From assembly GCA_963921935.1 (NCBI GenBank), contig OY998180.1, positions 211,474,744 to 211,538,743 on the forward strand: DNA of 64,000 bases, read 5' to 3'. The notes below the pieces were generated by a model. That model searched no databases. It saw only the letters and a list, made by a program, of their open reading frames with translations, and was not told the DNA's origin. The DNA comes from Galeruca laticollis (lineage: Eukaryota; Arthropoda; Insecta; Coleoptera; Chrysomelidae). Shown here piece after piece: positions 13,801 through 28,800 of the stretch; within the stretch, counting starts at the first letter, position 1, and the number at the start of each line of letters is the position of its first letter. A program made the translations under genes and the position numbers.

Positions 13801-16800
13801 CTAACATTCTCACCACACACCAGTCACCGACTGCAACCATATATTATGAGTGCCCAAAATGAGTGGATGTTGTAAATCCTGGTAAAACACTTGATATATA
13901 TCACATGGCATCTCTTTCAAATAATTCTTACACGAATGCCTTTACTGCAAAAAATATTATCAAGGCATTTTCCTCAACGCGGATGTATCCCCTAGATCGT
14001 AATTTGTTTCATACTTCCAATTTCTTATGCTCTTCTGTCACAGATCACGCCGATCCAACAAAAAATTTACAAACGCCATCCGATTCTGCACAAGCTGAAG
14101 CAATTCTAGGTACAAGTAGTAACAATCAAACAGCGGTTACACCCGAAGCTGTAAAACATTTTCCAAAAGTTCTAGAAAGAAAAAACGCAACCAACAGAGG
14201 ACGCAAAAAGGGAAATCCCAACAGACACCGGTGAAAAAGAGTTACTTGAAGAAGCACATAACGAAAAGTTACGGAAGAAGAATATAACGAAAAAAGGTAA
14301 CAAAATGGTGAGGAAAATTTTTGAAGAAGCTAATAGCGATGATTCCGACGATGAGAACATGGAATTAGTAGATACAGACGATGACATTGATGAAGCTTGC
14401 AACTCAGATTTCAGTATTGACGGAACACCAGTTTCAGAAGAGAATGACTTTGTTCTTGTTGACTGCTCTACAAAGAAAAATAAACTATGCTATATAGGAC
14501 GCATTCAATTAAAATTAGAAAACAAGAATTGCAAATTGAATTGTTAGGAAGATTAGGTAATTCGAATAGGTTCTATTACCCACTAAAAGAAGAAATAAGT
14601 GACGTTGAAAGAAACTGTATAAAGAAAAAGCTCAAACCACCAAACCGCAATTGTTGAACCAAAAGATCGCAAGAAATAATCTATTTTTCAATTCCTTTTG
14701 AGAATTATGAGAGGCATTTTGGAAGAATCCTTTAACAAAACAGTTATTTACAGTCAGAATTACTACCTAAAATTGGATTTTTATACCTTTACTGTGACAG
14801 TAAAGAAGTTTTGTTTGTAACATTGAAAATACTGAATAATTTGATTTTTTTGACGTGTGCCTTTCAAACCTCTAAAGTATTGATTGGGACAAATTACATT
14901 TTTTTAAATAATAATGTTTTGTTATGAATATTTAAAACTTTTGGGTTTTCTTCCCTTTAATTAACCTATAACAAATAAACCTTAACCTATAACAAATAAG
15001 GCTGTGAAAAAATCATTCTAAAGTAAAAAAATAGGTTTAAGTAAGGGTTTAAAAAAAGTGTCCCATTCATACCACTCTTCCTCTACTCAGGGTCTTGAAT
15101 CCAATACTCGGCCATTAAATTTAAATTGAGATATTGCAATCTTTTTCTTTATAAATTCATTTTTCACAACTGAAAACAAAATTTGGTACTTCTTCGTACA
15201 TTTTTCTTGCAAAATTTGTACATTTCAAATGATACCAAGCTGTGCAATCATCACAACTAATATTTTTTAAATCGTACTTTCCGTATCGCTTATCTATCAT
15301 TTCCTGTTTACAACTAAAACATTTTATTCCAATTACTGTTGAGGATGCTGCATTTTGTTGAATACATCTACTTTCGGTATTTGTCTGTCTTGTTCTCTTT
15401 TACAAGCTTCTTCTCTTTTAGTAGCTTCTTCTATTATTAGTTTCTTCTTGTCCTTTCTTCTATTGGTTTATTCTTTGCTATTTTCTTCGTTTCTGCTTAT
15501 TTTTGCCTTTCAACATTTCTCCATTCCTCTGAAGATACCGCACAAATGCGGTTTATTGAATTTTTTTGGATGACTTTCTGATAAGTGACGGAATCTTCAA
15601 ATGATTTTTCCAAACCAGTGAAATCCTTTGAGGGTTAATTAGATAGAACATTGGATTACAATCTTCGCTTTTGGCCAATTATTTTCTATATTTTTGATTA
15701 CCTCATTATGGACTGGGACTAAAACAAAATCTTTATCAATAACAGTTTTCCAAATTTTCATTCTGGTGGTCGTTCTCTTTACCGTGGTCTGCAAATAAAT
15801 TTAAATTTTCGGTAATTTCAAATGTATTTAATTGCATTTCACTATTATCTAAACTGCTCACTATTGTGTCAATTCCCAAAATCTTTATTCTGTTTTTCTT
15901 GAATTAACTCTGACAATAAATTGCTATTAGCAGTGGGAAAAAACTTTCAATTTCAATCCCAAACTCATTTTTATTGGAAAAATTTTTCAGAACATCACAA
16001 GTCTGCGTAATTTCACTATTGCTACCACGATTTAGGTTTCCTATAGCGGCTTCAATAATATTGAGAGCAGAATTTACATCAACGCCCGATTCAGTAAGTT
16101 CGGTTTTCAAATGACTGATAAATTTTATTGAAACGTAAAAGCCTTTTTCAATTATTGAATTTTTAGGTAGTGACTTAAAAAGAACTTTCTCTACTTTCAT
16201 TTTTTCCAGATTATTTTGCACGCAGTTGATGTAGTCTACTTCAGTAGATGTCAAGGGATATAACCCAGATTTTCAAAACCCTTGTTTTATAATTTTTGGC
16301 AACTCTTCTTTGCTATAACTAATGCCAAATGAGGACAAAATGTAGATTTCGTTAATACACTATTAAAATTTTCAGGACATGTCGCCCCGTTATGAATTGT
16401 ATCTTTCCAATTTGACTTAAGTGGCTTGAAAACGCTGACATCAGCAGGTTGCATCATATGTGTAGTGTTCAGTGGAAGCGAATACACTATTATATTGTTT
16501 TCAGAACAGTATTGATTTAAAACCATAGTCAAATGACTCTTATGACCATCCACCAAAACAAGAATTGGTTTCTTAATGTTATTATCTACCATCTACCCTT
16601 AGTTAAATCATTATAGTAGATCTCTGATTTCATCCACGCTGTATCTGACTTTCCCAAAAACCAATCACTTGGTATGCTCCTTCGGTGGCATTACGTATGG
16701 AAATACAACGCAGGGAGGCAAATTTCTTCCACTGGCACATTATAACGCTAGTCGATTACCGTTATTATTCTATCTGGGTCATTTAATATATCACTAGCGT

Positions 16801-19800
16801 CTATAGAATTCAAATTTTCTTCTAGAGTCTTAATGTTCTCTTCTATTACAACTGCTCGGCCTTTTGATAAATCACATGGGGTGTAAGTGATAGTGTAGGG
16901 TTCCTTTTAAGGAAATAGCTGTACCACTTCTTACCGAGACTACTGTTAGTAAATGGATCAGGTTTATTTTCTTCTTTTATTATGTTGTTTAAAAATTATC
17001 TGGTTTCAACGGAAATTCACATTTTGCAAGGGATATGCACCAGTTTGCAATTGCAGCTTCATTGGTTAATATAGGAGCTGAGCCCATTTTTCGAGGACCT
17101 TCAGGTACCCGTAAATGTAATATATCTTGGATTTTGAATCGCCACCGCTTACGAGAAACTCTGCTTGGTATATTTATTAATAGGTCTTTGAGACATGATG
17201 TCAAGCTTTGGTGTCAATATACTAACCCGTCACTTTATCTTAATTATTAAGATTATTATTGATTACCTACCATTTTATAATAAATTGATTAAAACTAGGG
17301 GCTGAATATAGAAATTTCCTTCACCAAAAGTCAGCCAGACGTTTAAAATAATATTTACATAGGCCCGACTACTGTTATAATGATGAAATATAATACGAAA
17401 ACTAATGTGAAATTATAAAACTTAATAACTCACTTAACAACTCACAAATGAACATTAAATTCAGAGTAACTAGGGACACTACTGTTATAATTAGATGTGT
17501 TCAAGGTAATGAAAAGGTACTAGAATGATCTAAACTTGGTTCTATTTATTTTACTCAAACTAATCCGTATTTATAAGGGAAATAAGATGAAAATGGCTGA
17601 GTAATGGAGCACGGCTGACCACTGGAGCATTTACATATTTCAAAATATTCATGCATGGTTAAATTTAACATCCTTATAGTGATACCCCCCTTCACAAAAA
17701 CAGGTTAATGTTCACATTTATTGTAAATTAGTAAAATTTACCCGATTTTATTAGTTAAATCAAATCTCTCTTCGAAATCCACTCGTAAAATTTCCCCAAT
17801 AGGTGCTGCTATTTTCCATTCGCATTCTGTATGAGGATTAGGTATATTAGGGTAATTAGGCGACGCAATTTCAGTAAAGTTATCGTAAGTACTCAAAATA
17901 ATAGTTCCACCACAATCCGCAGACACTTCTTGATATTTGATTCTAAAGCCCTAAAAAATACGATATTAATAAAGGCGCCGGAATACTTATATATCATTAA
18001 ATTCTTAATTGTTATTAATAAAGATTCAAAACAGCTTTCTCATTATAAGTAATTGCTTGAACGTAGGACATTTCTATATTTTAATAGAATTGGATTGAGC
18101 GTCCTTTTCAATCAAAGATTGACACATTTACTAATAATAGCTGTTATTGTATACTTACAACTATGTTAGGTGCGCCTGTGTATTTGAGATATAGATTATT
18201 TCCAGTAGATTTTAATTTGTTTGGTAAGGTGTTACCACAGTACTTGCCAGTACCCAATAAAGGCGAATCAGAGAATTTACCATTCCTGATCTGTAAACAA
18301 ATTGAACATTTTTTATGATTGAAAGTTTTGTCTGTGAATGCTATATGCTTATTTGCTATATATAAGCAAAAATAATTACCATAAGGTAGTTATCACAACC
18401 TTTGTTTGAATCATGCTCGATATCGAATTCTTCAAAAACGAGTTCAATTGTTTTCGTTGAGCTGACTGTTATGTTCCACTGACACTAAAAATATATCAAT
18501 TATTGAAGATTATTAAATTACTTATTTTTCAACAAACGGAAATTACATCTGAGGGTATGTTCTCTCTAGAAATCTGAGAATAAAGCAAGTATGGTATCCG
18601 ACAGTACGTACTGAAACTAGGGTTGTTTGGACGGATGTATTTTCGACACCCACGCTATAATTCTATAGGTACTTTCGACTTACAGCTAAAGTTTATGTTA
18701 ATCCTATAGGTATTTACTCGTGTTGCAAAGAACAAAATTGTAGCATTTTTAATATGAATATAATTTATAAAACAATATTATAATTTATCATAAATACATT
18801 TCATTAGATATTATTATTGACATCCTAAAATGTAACTTCTGTTATTCTGGCGATGTAATATCGAAACAATTATCAATTTTTAGAATTTGTTAGTAGTATT
18901 TAGTTTCATTTAAAAAAGTAAATTACATCCTCGTTTATATCTGATTGTCTTTGTTTGTTAAGAATAATAGGATACAATTTTATAAAGTCTGATCTAGTTA
19001 TTTGAGCTGACCGAAAATTTTGAATGAAATTTCCTACTGATTTATCTTTTATTTTTAGTGAGATATGTAAAATTTGTGTTTTTATGTTTGTATCAATTTG
19101 AAATTCCAGAAGTTTTTGGATGAATCATACACAGTGCTTCTCAAAAGTTCCCTCCTCCTCTTTCCTTTTGAACGGTGATACTTACTTACTTGATAAAATT
19201 TGGAGCGTGAAAATGAACTATTGTAAACTTCTCTACCTATTCAACCATACTACTTTTTTGGAATTACGATGTTTTTGATAGTTAAAATAAATAAACACTA
19301 ACATTTGAGTTTCGCTTTTATTTAATGAAGATTTAAAAGTCCGCTTATGGTTAACTGTCAAAAAAGTTTTTTAATTGCCGTTTTTACATGCGATAATGTC
19401 TTGAATTTTTACTTTAATTATTGTTTAACGAGACGTTTAAGTATCTACATAAACAAAATGGTACGTACTCTAGCTGACATAGTAACAACTATCTTAATTA
19501 GGGGAAAGGCGGGTAAAATGACATACTTAGTGTTTGTCTCCACAAAAACTATGTCTATGTAAAGATAAATACAAAATGTTATTGTAAAGTGGTAACTGGT
19601 AGTATTTTCTATGATGTTAGGCACTAGGATTACTAGTGGTATAAAGCACTTTATTGCAAGTACAAAAAACAGAAATTTTGTTAAAAAACCATCTTGCCCA
19701 CCCGGGGCGGGCAATATGAAATACAATAAAAACTGAAATAGCTAAGTACTATGCTACTCAACAAACAAAATGAGCATCACTAGAATATCAGTCATTAATT

Positions 19801-22800
19801 TTTGCACAGGTCGCAAATAAAATTTTTTGATTTTGGAGACACACTTGCGCATTCTGCATGTGCCCATTTTTCACAAAATTGGCACCGTAACCACGATTCG
19901 CTAGATTTTGACCTACAGAAGAGGTCAATACAATAGATACATGCACAGTCATCATTTTCGTCGCTACCACCGAAGGGATCTTCTTCGCCACTTAATTCAT
20001 CTTTCATTAGTTTTTTTCTTAGCACATTTCTGTTGCTCTTTCTCTGTTGCTCTTGTTTCTTTTTCGAGAAGGCTTTTGAGGTAGAGACTTCCGATTAATA
20101 CATCTTGATAGCCACCAGTTTTGCGCTTAACAGCTTTTCTTTTATTACTCTGAGGAACTGGTGAGAGATCCTTCAGGATAGCCTCAATATGAATTTCTTC
20201 TGGAGTGGATGGACAACCTTGGTCATTATTTGCTGACTCTTTGATATAGTGATTGATCATCAACATTTGGTAGTTCTCTTTCAGTAGCAGGTGCATCTTC
20301 AGGCAAATCGGTAGTTAGACTAGGCAAAAACATATGTTCTGCAAAAATATTGGAATTAAAAGGTGATATCCCCGTTGAACGAAAACCACTTGATGCGTTC
20401 TCTAGTGTTGCTGTTTTTTCATATGCGTGTTTAAAAAGTTTGGATACTTGATAAATGCTAACAGTACGACCAGGATTCTCTCTCAACCATTGTGTGACTT
20501 CTTGGTTGTAATACTTATGGAGGGGGCCAAAAAATGCAATGTCCAAAGTTTGGAGGCGATGTGTACAGTATGCAGGCAAGCAAAGTAGTATCACAAAATT
20601 CTTTTTAACAAATTCCAAAGCTTCGTAGCTTTTATGACTTGAATGATCGTCAAGAATTAATAAAGCTTTATTCCCGAAATTTGGTCTGATATGCTCAAGA
20701 AAATGTTGCATCCATATTTGGAACAAACCCCCTCGTCATGTAGCCAGATTCATTATGTAGTTTTAACGTCCCTACTGGTGCCTCGTCACACATGGCAAGA
20801 TTAAATCTTTTCCTGGGAAATATTATTGCTGGTGGTACGTATGTCCGTCCAGAACTAAAGCAGGCCACAACGGTTGTATGGACACCTCTTTCTGTACTTG
20901 TGAGAGCGCCTACTTGCCTTTTGCCTTTCCTGGCGAACATCTTTGGAGGGACTTGAACAGTTGTTATCGCAGATTCGTCTATATTAAAGACCATCGTGTT
21001 ATGAATTTTATGGTCTTCAATAACTTGTTCAAGTTTATTAAAAAACTTTTACACCTGGGGTTGATTGAAAGCCTCAGCACTAGCAATAGAGGTGGCTTCG
21101 GGGAGACGCAATGACAATTCAGAGTTACGTTGCCGAAAACCACGTAACCACTCTTTCCCAGTCATCTTATTCTCTTTACTAAAGGAATGATTTATCTTTT
21201 TTTTTTCAGCAACCTCGTATGCAAGATTTCTTACGTCTGTTGTTGTTAATCCGAAAAACGGAATTTCAAGTCCAGAATATGGTTAACTATTGCAGCTTCC
21301 ACATCTCCATTGAGTACTGATTGTAAGGAGCCCAAATGTTTTGTGGCATTTGTAGCAATTTTGTTTTTGTTAAGACCTCGACGGCGGAGGGTAGCAGTTG
21401 GTACGTTGAAATGTTTACTTGCTTTCAACCAACCCATTTCTTCATTACGAACAGCTTCTAAAGCTCGTTCCATGTCCGCAACATTCCAATTACCCCTAGT
21501 CGTCTTTCGTTTATACGAGTAAACCATCTGAAATAATTCTTCATTAGTTATAAAGAAAAGGGCGGGTAAGATGACATAATTCATTTTACCCGCCATCTTG
21601 CTATGTCGTTTTACCCGCCTTGTTCTTTTTTACTACTAATACTCGTAACAATTAAACAACAATAAAAGCAAAAAAAAACAATTTACGTTGTCTGTCGTGA
21701 ATATTCGTATTATCACTCTAACATATTCAAAGTAGTGTAAAAAACAATATTTATTGGTGAAATAGTAATTTGAACTATTACTTACATTGGAATCACAAAC
21801 ACCCTTAACACAGATAACGCACTAACTACGTCAAACGTGCATCTATATACTTCAGACCGTGGTGGGAGTATTGAAGAACTGGAAATTAGAAGACATTTAA
21901 GAAACCCACAATATGAAGTTGTCAATGAACAGTTAAATCTAGGGAATTCTCCACTAATAAACTGTCTTCTTAAGTGATAATTGTAAAGATCAGCAGATAT
22001 AGTTTTCCTGGTTTTCTATATCATTGCACAGTTATACTGATCTTAATTGGAAAAATGATATCCAGGATATCACCATAGGGTTAATAATATCTAAGCTTCA
22101 ATATTTGTAATATCACATCTTCTTCTTTTTTCTATAAACATATATTAAGCCAATCACAAGTCAGGTTACTTCTTGGTCTAGCCAAAAATAACTACTAAAC
22201 ATCAGGTAGGCATAAAATGAAATGTAACTTCTGTCATTCTGACGATGATATTGATTTATCGAAACAATTGTAAATTTTTTAGAATTTTCAATAACTTTTA
22301 TTATATTGTGGAATTAACTAGAGACCGTGAGTTTCATTTAAAAACACTCAAATTTTAATCTTTACTTATTTTAACCATCAAAAATCTCGTAAATCCAAAA
22401 TAAATTAGTATGATTGAATAGGTATTCTAGATACCTTTCTCAAACAAGGTGACAATTGCCATAAGGTCCCATTTAATATTATTGGTTTTAGTTGCCTGGT
22501 GACGTCACCGATGCCTATTACGTCATCTGTTACCACTAGTAGAGAAGCTTATAAAAGTTCATTTTCACGCTCCAAATTCCATCACCGTTCAAAAGAAAAA
22601 GGCGGGGGAGGGCACTTTTTAAATTTCCAGTGATAAGATTCTCATGCATTAGTAGTTCGAGTTATAGCAGCCATTTGTTCTGCCCATGCAATCGGAGCAA
22701 ATTTAGGTCTTTCTTCTATATATCGCACCCTCAATGGAAGACTAACATAAGTAAAAAAATCGAGTTTTTGGTTATTGTGCCGACTGATCTGCAAAAGTTG

Positions 22801-25800
22801 GAATCTTTCTAATGGAAAACCACAAAATCTCATTATTTATAAGTATTACATAGAGGGATATGTTGGGATTACATTTTCAACATTGTCTGAATTTTTCAAT
22901 GAAAAAGTAACATATAAAATGTTATAATAGTTTTACTTTGTGACTAGTGGTAAACCAACATGAGATCACACTATGGTTCTTACTCATTATTGTTACAGAT
23001 TTATTTTATAACCTTTTATAATGCTAGATAAACATTCCTGTATAGAAAAGGAGAAAAAAGGGGTTTTAAGAAGAGGTCCTAGATTTATTTCTGCACACTG
23101 GGTATCAACTATCCAAGGAGCAAAAAATAGGTTAAAGCCTTATTAGGTGCAGGAAATGGACAGAATCGAAATATACAACCTACAGAAATTGTGTTAATAT
23201 TAAAGGATAATCATACCAGGCATGTTTCTTTGGAAGCAATTAAACTGTGCCGGGAAAATAACATTACTCTGCTTGGTTTTCCACCGCATACTAGTCATCG
23301 TATGCAACCTCTAGATGTGTCCATATTCGGACAAAGCAGCGTATTCACGAGCATGTGAAGATTTTTTGACAAGTAATCCAGGTCGTCTTATAACATTATA
23401 TGATATTTCAAATCTGTTTGGAAAAGCATACTTAAAATCAGCAACTGTTTCAAATGCTCTGAGTAGCTCCAGAGCCATTGGCATATATCCTATTGATAGC
23501 CAGGTGTTTGACACACTTGATTTTGAGGCCTCTTTGACAACAGATCGAGATAAACCTATTTCAACTAAATTCCAATTACATCTGCTTTGGTACATGCAAA
23601 GCTCAAAGAAATACCAGATATTCCAGAAATGTCATCACAATCTGCTTTAAAAGAATTTGATCAAATGTCTAACGAGATTTCAGAAATTCCTATTCCAGCC
23701 ACGGCAGGTTCATCTACATCAGATATAGCTGCTCGCACATCCCCTCATGGATCAGATTGTTTATTGAATAAGGGTCTACCTAAATTACCTGTTGCTGAAG
23801 TAAAATCAAAACGACCCAGAAAGAAATTGCCGTCTCTCTTTATTTCCAGTACACCAGTTGTAAAGGTCTTGGAAGAAAAGGAAGTTGAAAAAATTGAGAA
23901 GGAGGGGAAAAGGAGCATACGAGAGCAGAAGAAAGGTGGAAGACAAAATATAAGCAAAAACTCTACCCTAAAACAAAAAAATAAAAAACCAACAGTGGAT
24001 AAAACTAAAGAAAAAACAATCAAGAAAGAACTAAAGTTTAACGACTCTTCTGACTCGTCAATAGATATTGATTATGCTGACACTGATAATGATTCAGATG
24101 GTGAAAGGGATTGCATTATCTGCAGTGAAAGGGGCAAATATGAAATATGGTATTGCTGTAGTAGGTGTAAGGAGTGGGCTCACGCTGAATTCACTGGTAT
24201 GGATAACCGAGAAGCAAAGGTAAAACAATGGACTTGTGATTGGTGCATGTAAATTATATGTTACGAGTGTTGCATTATTTTCAAAATAAACGTGTTGTAC
24301 TTTTATTCGTTTACTTCCTGGTATACCTACCTTTTCTGTTTAGAATAGGTACCTCGTCATTTTACCCTCCATAAGATGGCGAATATGACATAGTTTCAGT
24401 CCAAATATTAACCCTTAAACTAAACTAAATTTAATATGTAAAATACTAATATCAGCCAATGACCTTGTAATTGACTGTATTTCGTTAGACGTAAAATAAC
24501 AGTTTTATGAATTTTTTAAGCTTACCTTTCCCCTATATATGAGATTGTAAAGTCTAAAAAGCTGTTCAAGTTCTACGGTAAATTTAATATTATTGTGAAT
24601 TGAGTTAATGTAAGTAATGAAGCTGTCCAATTGTCTAGTTGTACCGTTGTGAGATAACACCCTGAACTTAATACATTAATAAAATTCTATAAAGAGGGGT
24701 ATCCAATCAGACCACAAGTTTTCACATCACATTCATTTAAAATTTAAAAGATTCTCATAGATATCATTTCTACATATTGTTCAGTCAAACCTCAATTTTC
24801 AGTTAAAAACTCAACGGAATTAATTAATAATATTCAAGATATAAAACTACCTCATAATTATAAATTCATATCGTTCGATGTAACAAATATATTCCCTCCT
24901 AAATAAACTCACTCTCATTGATAACTTGCTCACGTACAATGATGTTAATCTTATAATTCACTCTGAAATCATAGCTTTATTAAAAGTGTGTTTAAATAAA
25001 AAAATAATTATCGTTTTAATGCAGACGTTTATAGCAGTAAAGATGGTTTGATTATGGGCCACTCCCTCAGCCCCCTACTAGTAGAAATTTTCATGGATAA
25101 TATAGAAAAAAGAGTTCATAAGCACCCCCTTAGTAAAAAATGTATGTATTGGCACCGATATATGGACGACATTTTAGCTAGCATCACCAGTACAACTAGA
25201 CAAATGGATAGCTTCATTACTTACATTAACGCATTTCACAAAATAATATCAAATTTAGCGTAGAACTTGAACAAAATAAGTCTATAAGCTTTTTAAACTT
25301 TACAATTTAAAATACAAATTGTAAACATGATTTTTCTATATTTCATAAATCATCACATACAGACATTACAATTCATAATAATTCGGTCCACCCATTCAGT
25401 AATAAACTAGTAGCTTTCAATAGTATGATACACAGACTTTCAACAGTCCCATTAAATACTAATCATTACAACAAAGAAGTAAATTTCATATAACAAATAA
25501 CAGTTAATAATAATTACGATCGAAATTTAATTGCCAATAAAAAAGTTAATAAAACAGACATTAGAACAAGTATTTCCTTGTGATGAAAATAAAAATAAAC
25601 AATTTAAAAGCTTAACATACTTAAAAATTAAATAATTTTTAGAAACTTTAGACATGAATATTTGCTTTAAAAATGATTACAATTTATGCAAACTCATTTA
25701 AAATAACAAATCTAAATCTTCAAAATTGAACAAATTAGGAGTTTATAAATTAAAATGTGGTAATGACAATTGTGATAAAATTTATATCGGTAGAACTTTT

Positions 25801-28800
25801 AGAAATTTCAAAACTAGAATTTCAGAACACAAAAACAACAAAAAATTAGATTCTAACTATTCAAATCATTAATTAGAAAACCAACACACTTTCGACCCAA
25901 ATTTTGGAATTTTACATGTAGAGCCTAAATCCTTTAGACTAAATTTTTTAGAAGCTCTTGAGATAAATAAAAACAAATATTAAGGTAACTTTCTTAACGA
26001 CCAAATAGATATAAACCACTCTCCTTAATTAAAAGTATTTACCTAAAAGATAGTTTAGGAATGTTTGTAGTGAATGAATTTCCAGATAAACATTTTTTTT
26101 GGGTACGCAAATCGGATCCACTCACTAAAAACCAAGTGGGTACAGCTGGGTGTTTCGTAAACCTACTCCGTTTGTATTTTGAGAATAATTCTCCGGAAAA
26201 CAGTCTTCAAAAAAAACCTACACCGGTAGTTATAAATATGTTCAATGGCTCATAAAACTGATACGAAGCTTGTTTGCATCGCGTAATGTTCATCACTGAA
26301 GAAAGCATTAATTGCATTTTAGATATTGTTATACTGTTTAAGCAAATATTAACCAAAAATGAAATGATCAAAAAAGTAATTGTTTGTTAGTGATAAGTAA
26401 AAAATAATAATAATGAATTAATGAAAAGCCTCGTTTCAAGATAAAATGTGTAGAAGAAATATAAAACAATATTTATGTTAACTTACCTCAGCTCCCCTCA
26501 ACGAATTATTACCGAATATAACATATCCAGTTGGATCGTTTAACATTCCTCCACAACCTGATAAATAATGTGATTAATATTACAAATATTTAAAATAATA
26601 TCTAATTATAAGTAGATCTACCAAATCTAAGAAATTTCTCGAAACTTTTGTTGGGAATTGAATGAATTTGGTATCAAAAATTCAAACTAGCTGAAGTACA
26701 TGATTAACTTTTCATTTTATGTTTATATCAAACTTCGTATGAAATTAAGTAATACATTATAGACTAACAAACTAAAAATGAAATTAGTCAGCTACATTAT
26801 CGGCACATAAAAACATTCGAACTTAAGCGCCAGTGGCAGAAGAATCTGAGTTATTTATAATATTTTAATCATTGCTATGCTTGATATTTAACGAATACAG
26901 AATTTTTATGGTGGAGTACCTCATTAAAGGCACAACTTTGGAATGCCACTAATGGAGTTCGTGTTTCTTATTTTTTTTACAGATAGGTCTTATTGTAAAA
27001 ACGTTTTATACCAAGTCACAAGTTGCGGAAACAACTACTTTTCGAGATATGAATTTTCAAAATTATTAAACTTAATTGTTTTGTCATGCAGGCACATTTT
27101 CAATTTCAAAATATCTCCAATCTGGTTCGGGTCTCATATCTTTTTTACAGACAGTTCTTATTATAGAAACGTTTTATACCAAGTCAGAAGTAGATAAAAC
27201 AAATACTTTTCGAAATAGGAATATTAAAAATTATTAAAAACATTTCTTTTCCTTACAAATGCACTTATGAAAGTCAATCTCAAACTCGACAACCGACAAT
27301 GATATACTACAAAGTCGCCAACCGTTTGGATACTTTTCCTCTAAAAAGAATTCCCCTAATTTATATTTTCAATATAATAGAACAATTTGACATATTTACC
27401 TAATAATATTTAATAATATAATTGTATTTATTTATAATTCAGCTGTTAAACGGCGTAGAAATTGGTTGTGGGTTATGTTCTAAAAAAACTGCAATGGAAA
27501 TCAGATTTGTAGAAGTGAATGCTAGTTATCAGTTCCGATAGACGAATCAACCTGCATTGGAAGCAAAATCACTTTAATAGTATATTTGAAATTACTAAAG
27601 ATGACCCACCGAATTTTTTATTCCTCAATCTTCTTGAACTGTATGATCAAACATCTGAGACTGTAGCAGAAAGCCTCCTCAAGTGCTTAGAAAAACATGC
27701 GTTTGATGACGTATATTTGAAAACAAACTTGGGATTGACGGCGCGAGTGCTACACTTGGGAAGAATTCTGAAGTGGCAGAAATATTAGTAAAAAGTATCT
27801 TGATCTCATAGTTTGGCAATACATTTTTTATTTTCTTGTTCTAGGATTTGTGTTGGTACCACTGTAACTGCATCCTAGGAAGGTCGGCCTTTTATTCCGT
27901 CAACATCACCCCCCGCCCCCAAACACGGTGTTCGGGTCCTGGAAAATCTACGAGTGCACCTTTGCTCCACTTTCAGTATTTCATGTCCTTATTTTTGTTA
28001 ATGATTGTTTGAAATGCTTCTCCCATATCCATAGACATATAAATAAAAAAGATATAAATGTTGCATTATCCTTGAAGCCAACATCATTTCACATTCCAAT
28101 CAAAAATCTAGTGAGGGGGAGGATAAAGTAGTGTTCTATCTACCTGTTGCCAAATTTAGTTTGTGTTTAGTTTATTTACTGATTGCTAATAAACGGAATA
28201 CTGGTTGTACTACATTATAATAAATTCTACTAGGCAACTGTGTTTTATATTTGATACGTCAATTTCCAATCAAGGAAGCCGTTGCGTAGGAGTAGTTGTA
28301 TGCGTAGTAACAGTTATCATCGTAGATTATGTCTAAAGACGATTCGTATCAGAAAATATACCTAATCTGTAACGTTACTTGCTTCGTGATCATTCCTTCT
28401 TCGATTTTCATTTTACGTCATTCCCCACTTGGTCAACGAATTGATGTTGGTTTCATAACAAATCAAATTTATGAACGAATGGTTGGGTGTGCTCATATCA
28501 CAGCGCACCTTCTATTATTGCGTTATCTTTGTTTCTTATACCACTTGCTTTTATCTTTACAATCATTACTGTTGTCTTGCTCTCTCGTTCTCTATTTTAA
28601 ATTTTGTTCTTCAGTTTAATTTTGTTCATTTCAGTAGTCTCGTTATAACTTCTTTTCACTCACCTTTTTATAATTAACAACAAACTATTCACACTTTTAA
28701 TCGTTCAAATAATATTAATATTTGGAACAAATTCCTTAATATATATTTAATAGAGGTCATTTTGGAGTTTTTAAGATAAACACATAGTTTTTTAATATTG

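Noticed and set aside
23745..24023. Minus-strand ORF over pogo 4
   Set aside because: Antisense of the lysine-rich linker of the pogo transposase.
26061..26255. 64-codon ORF next to exon 13
   Set aside because: No motif recognised and not in frame with cubilin; left as intron.
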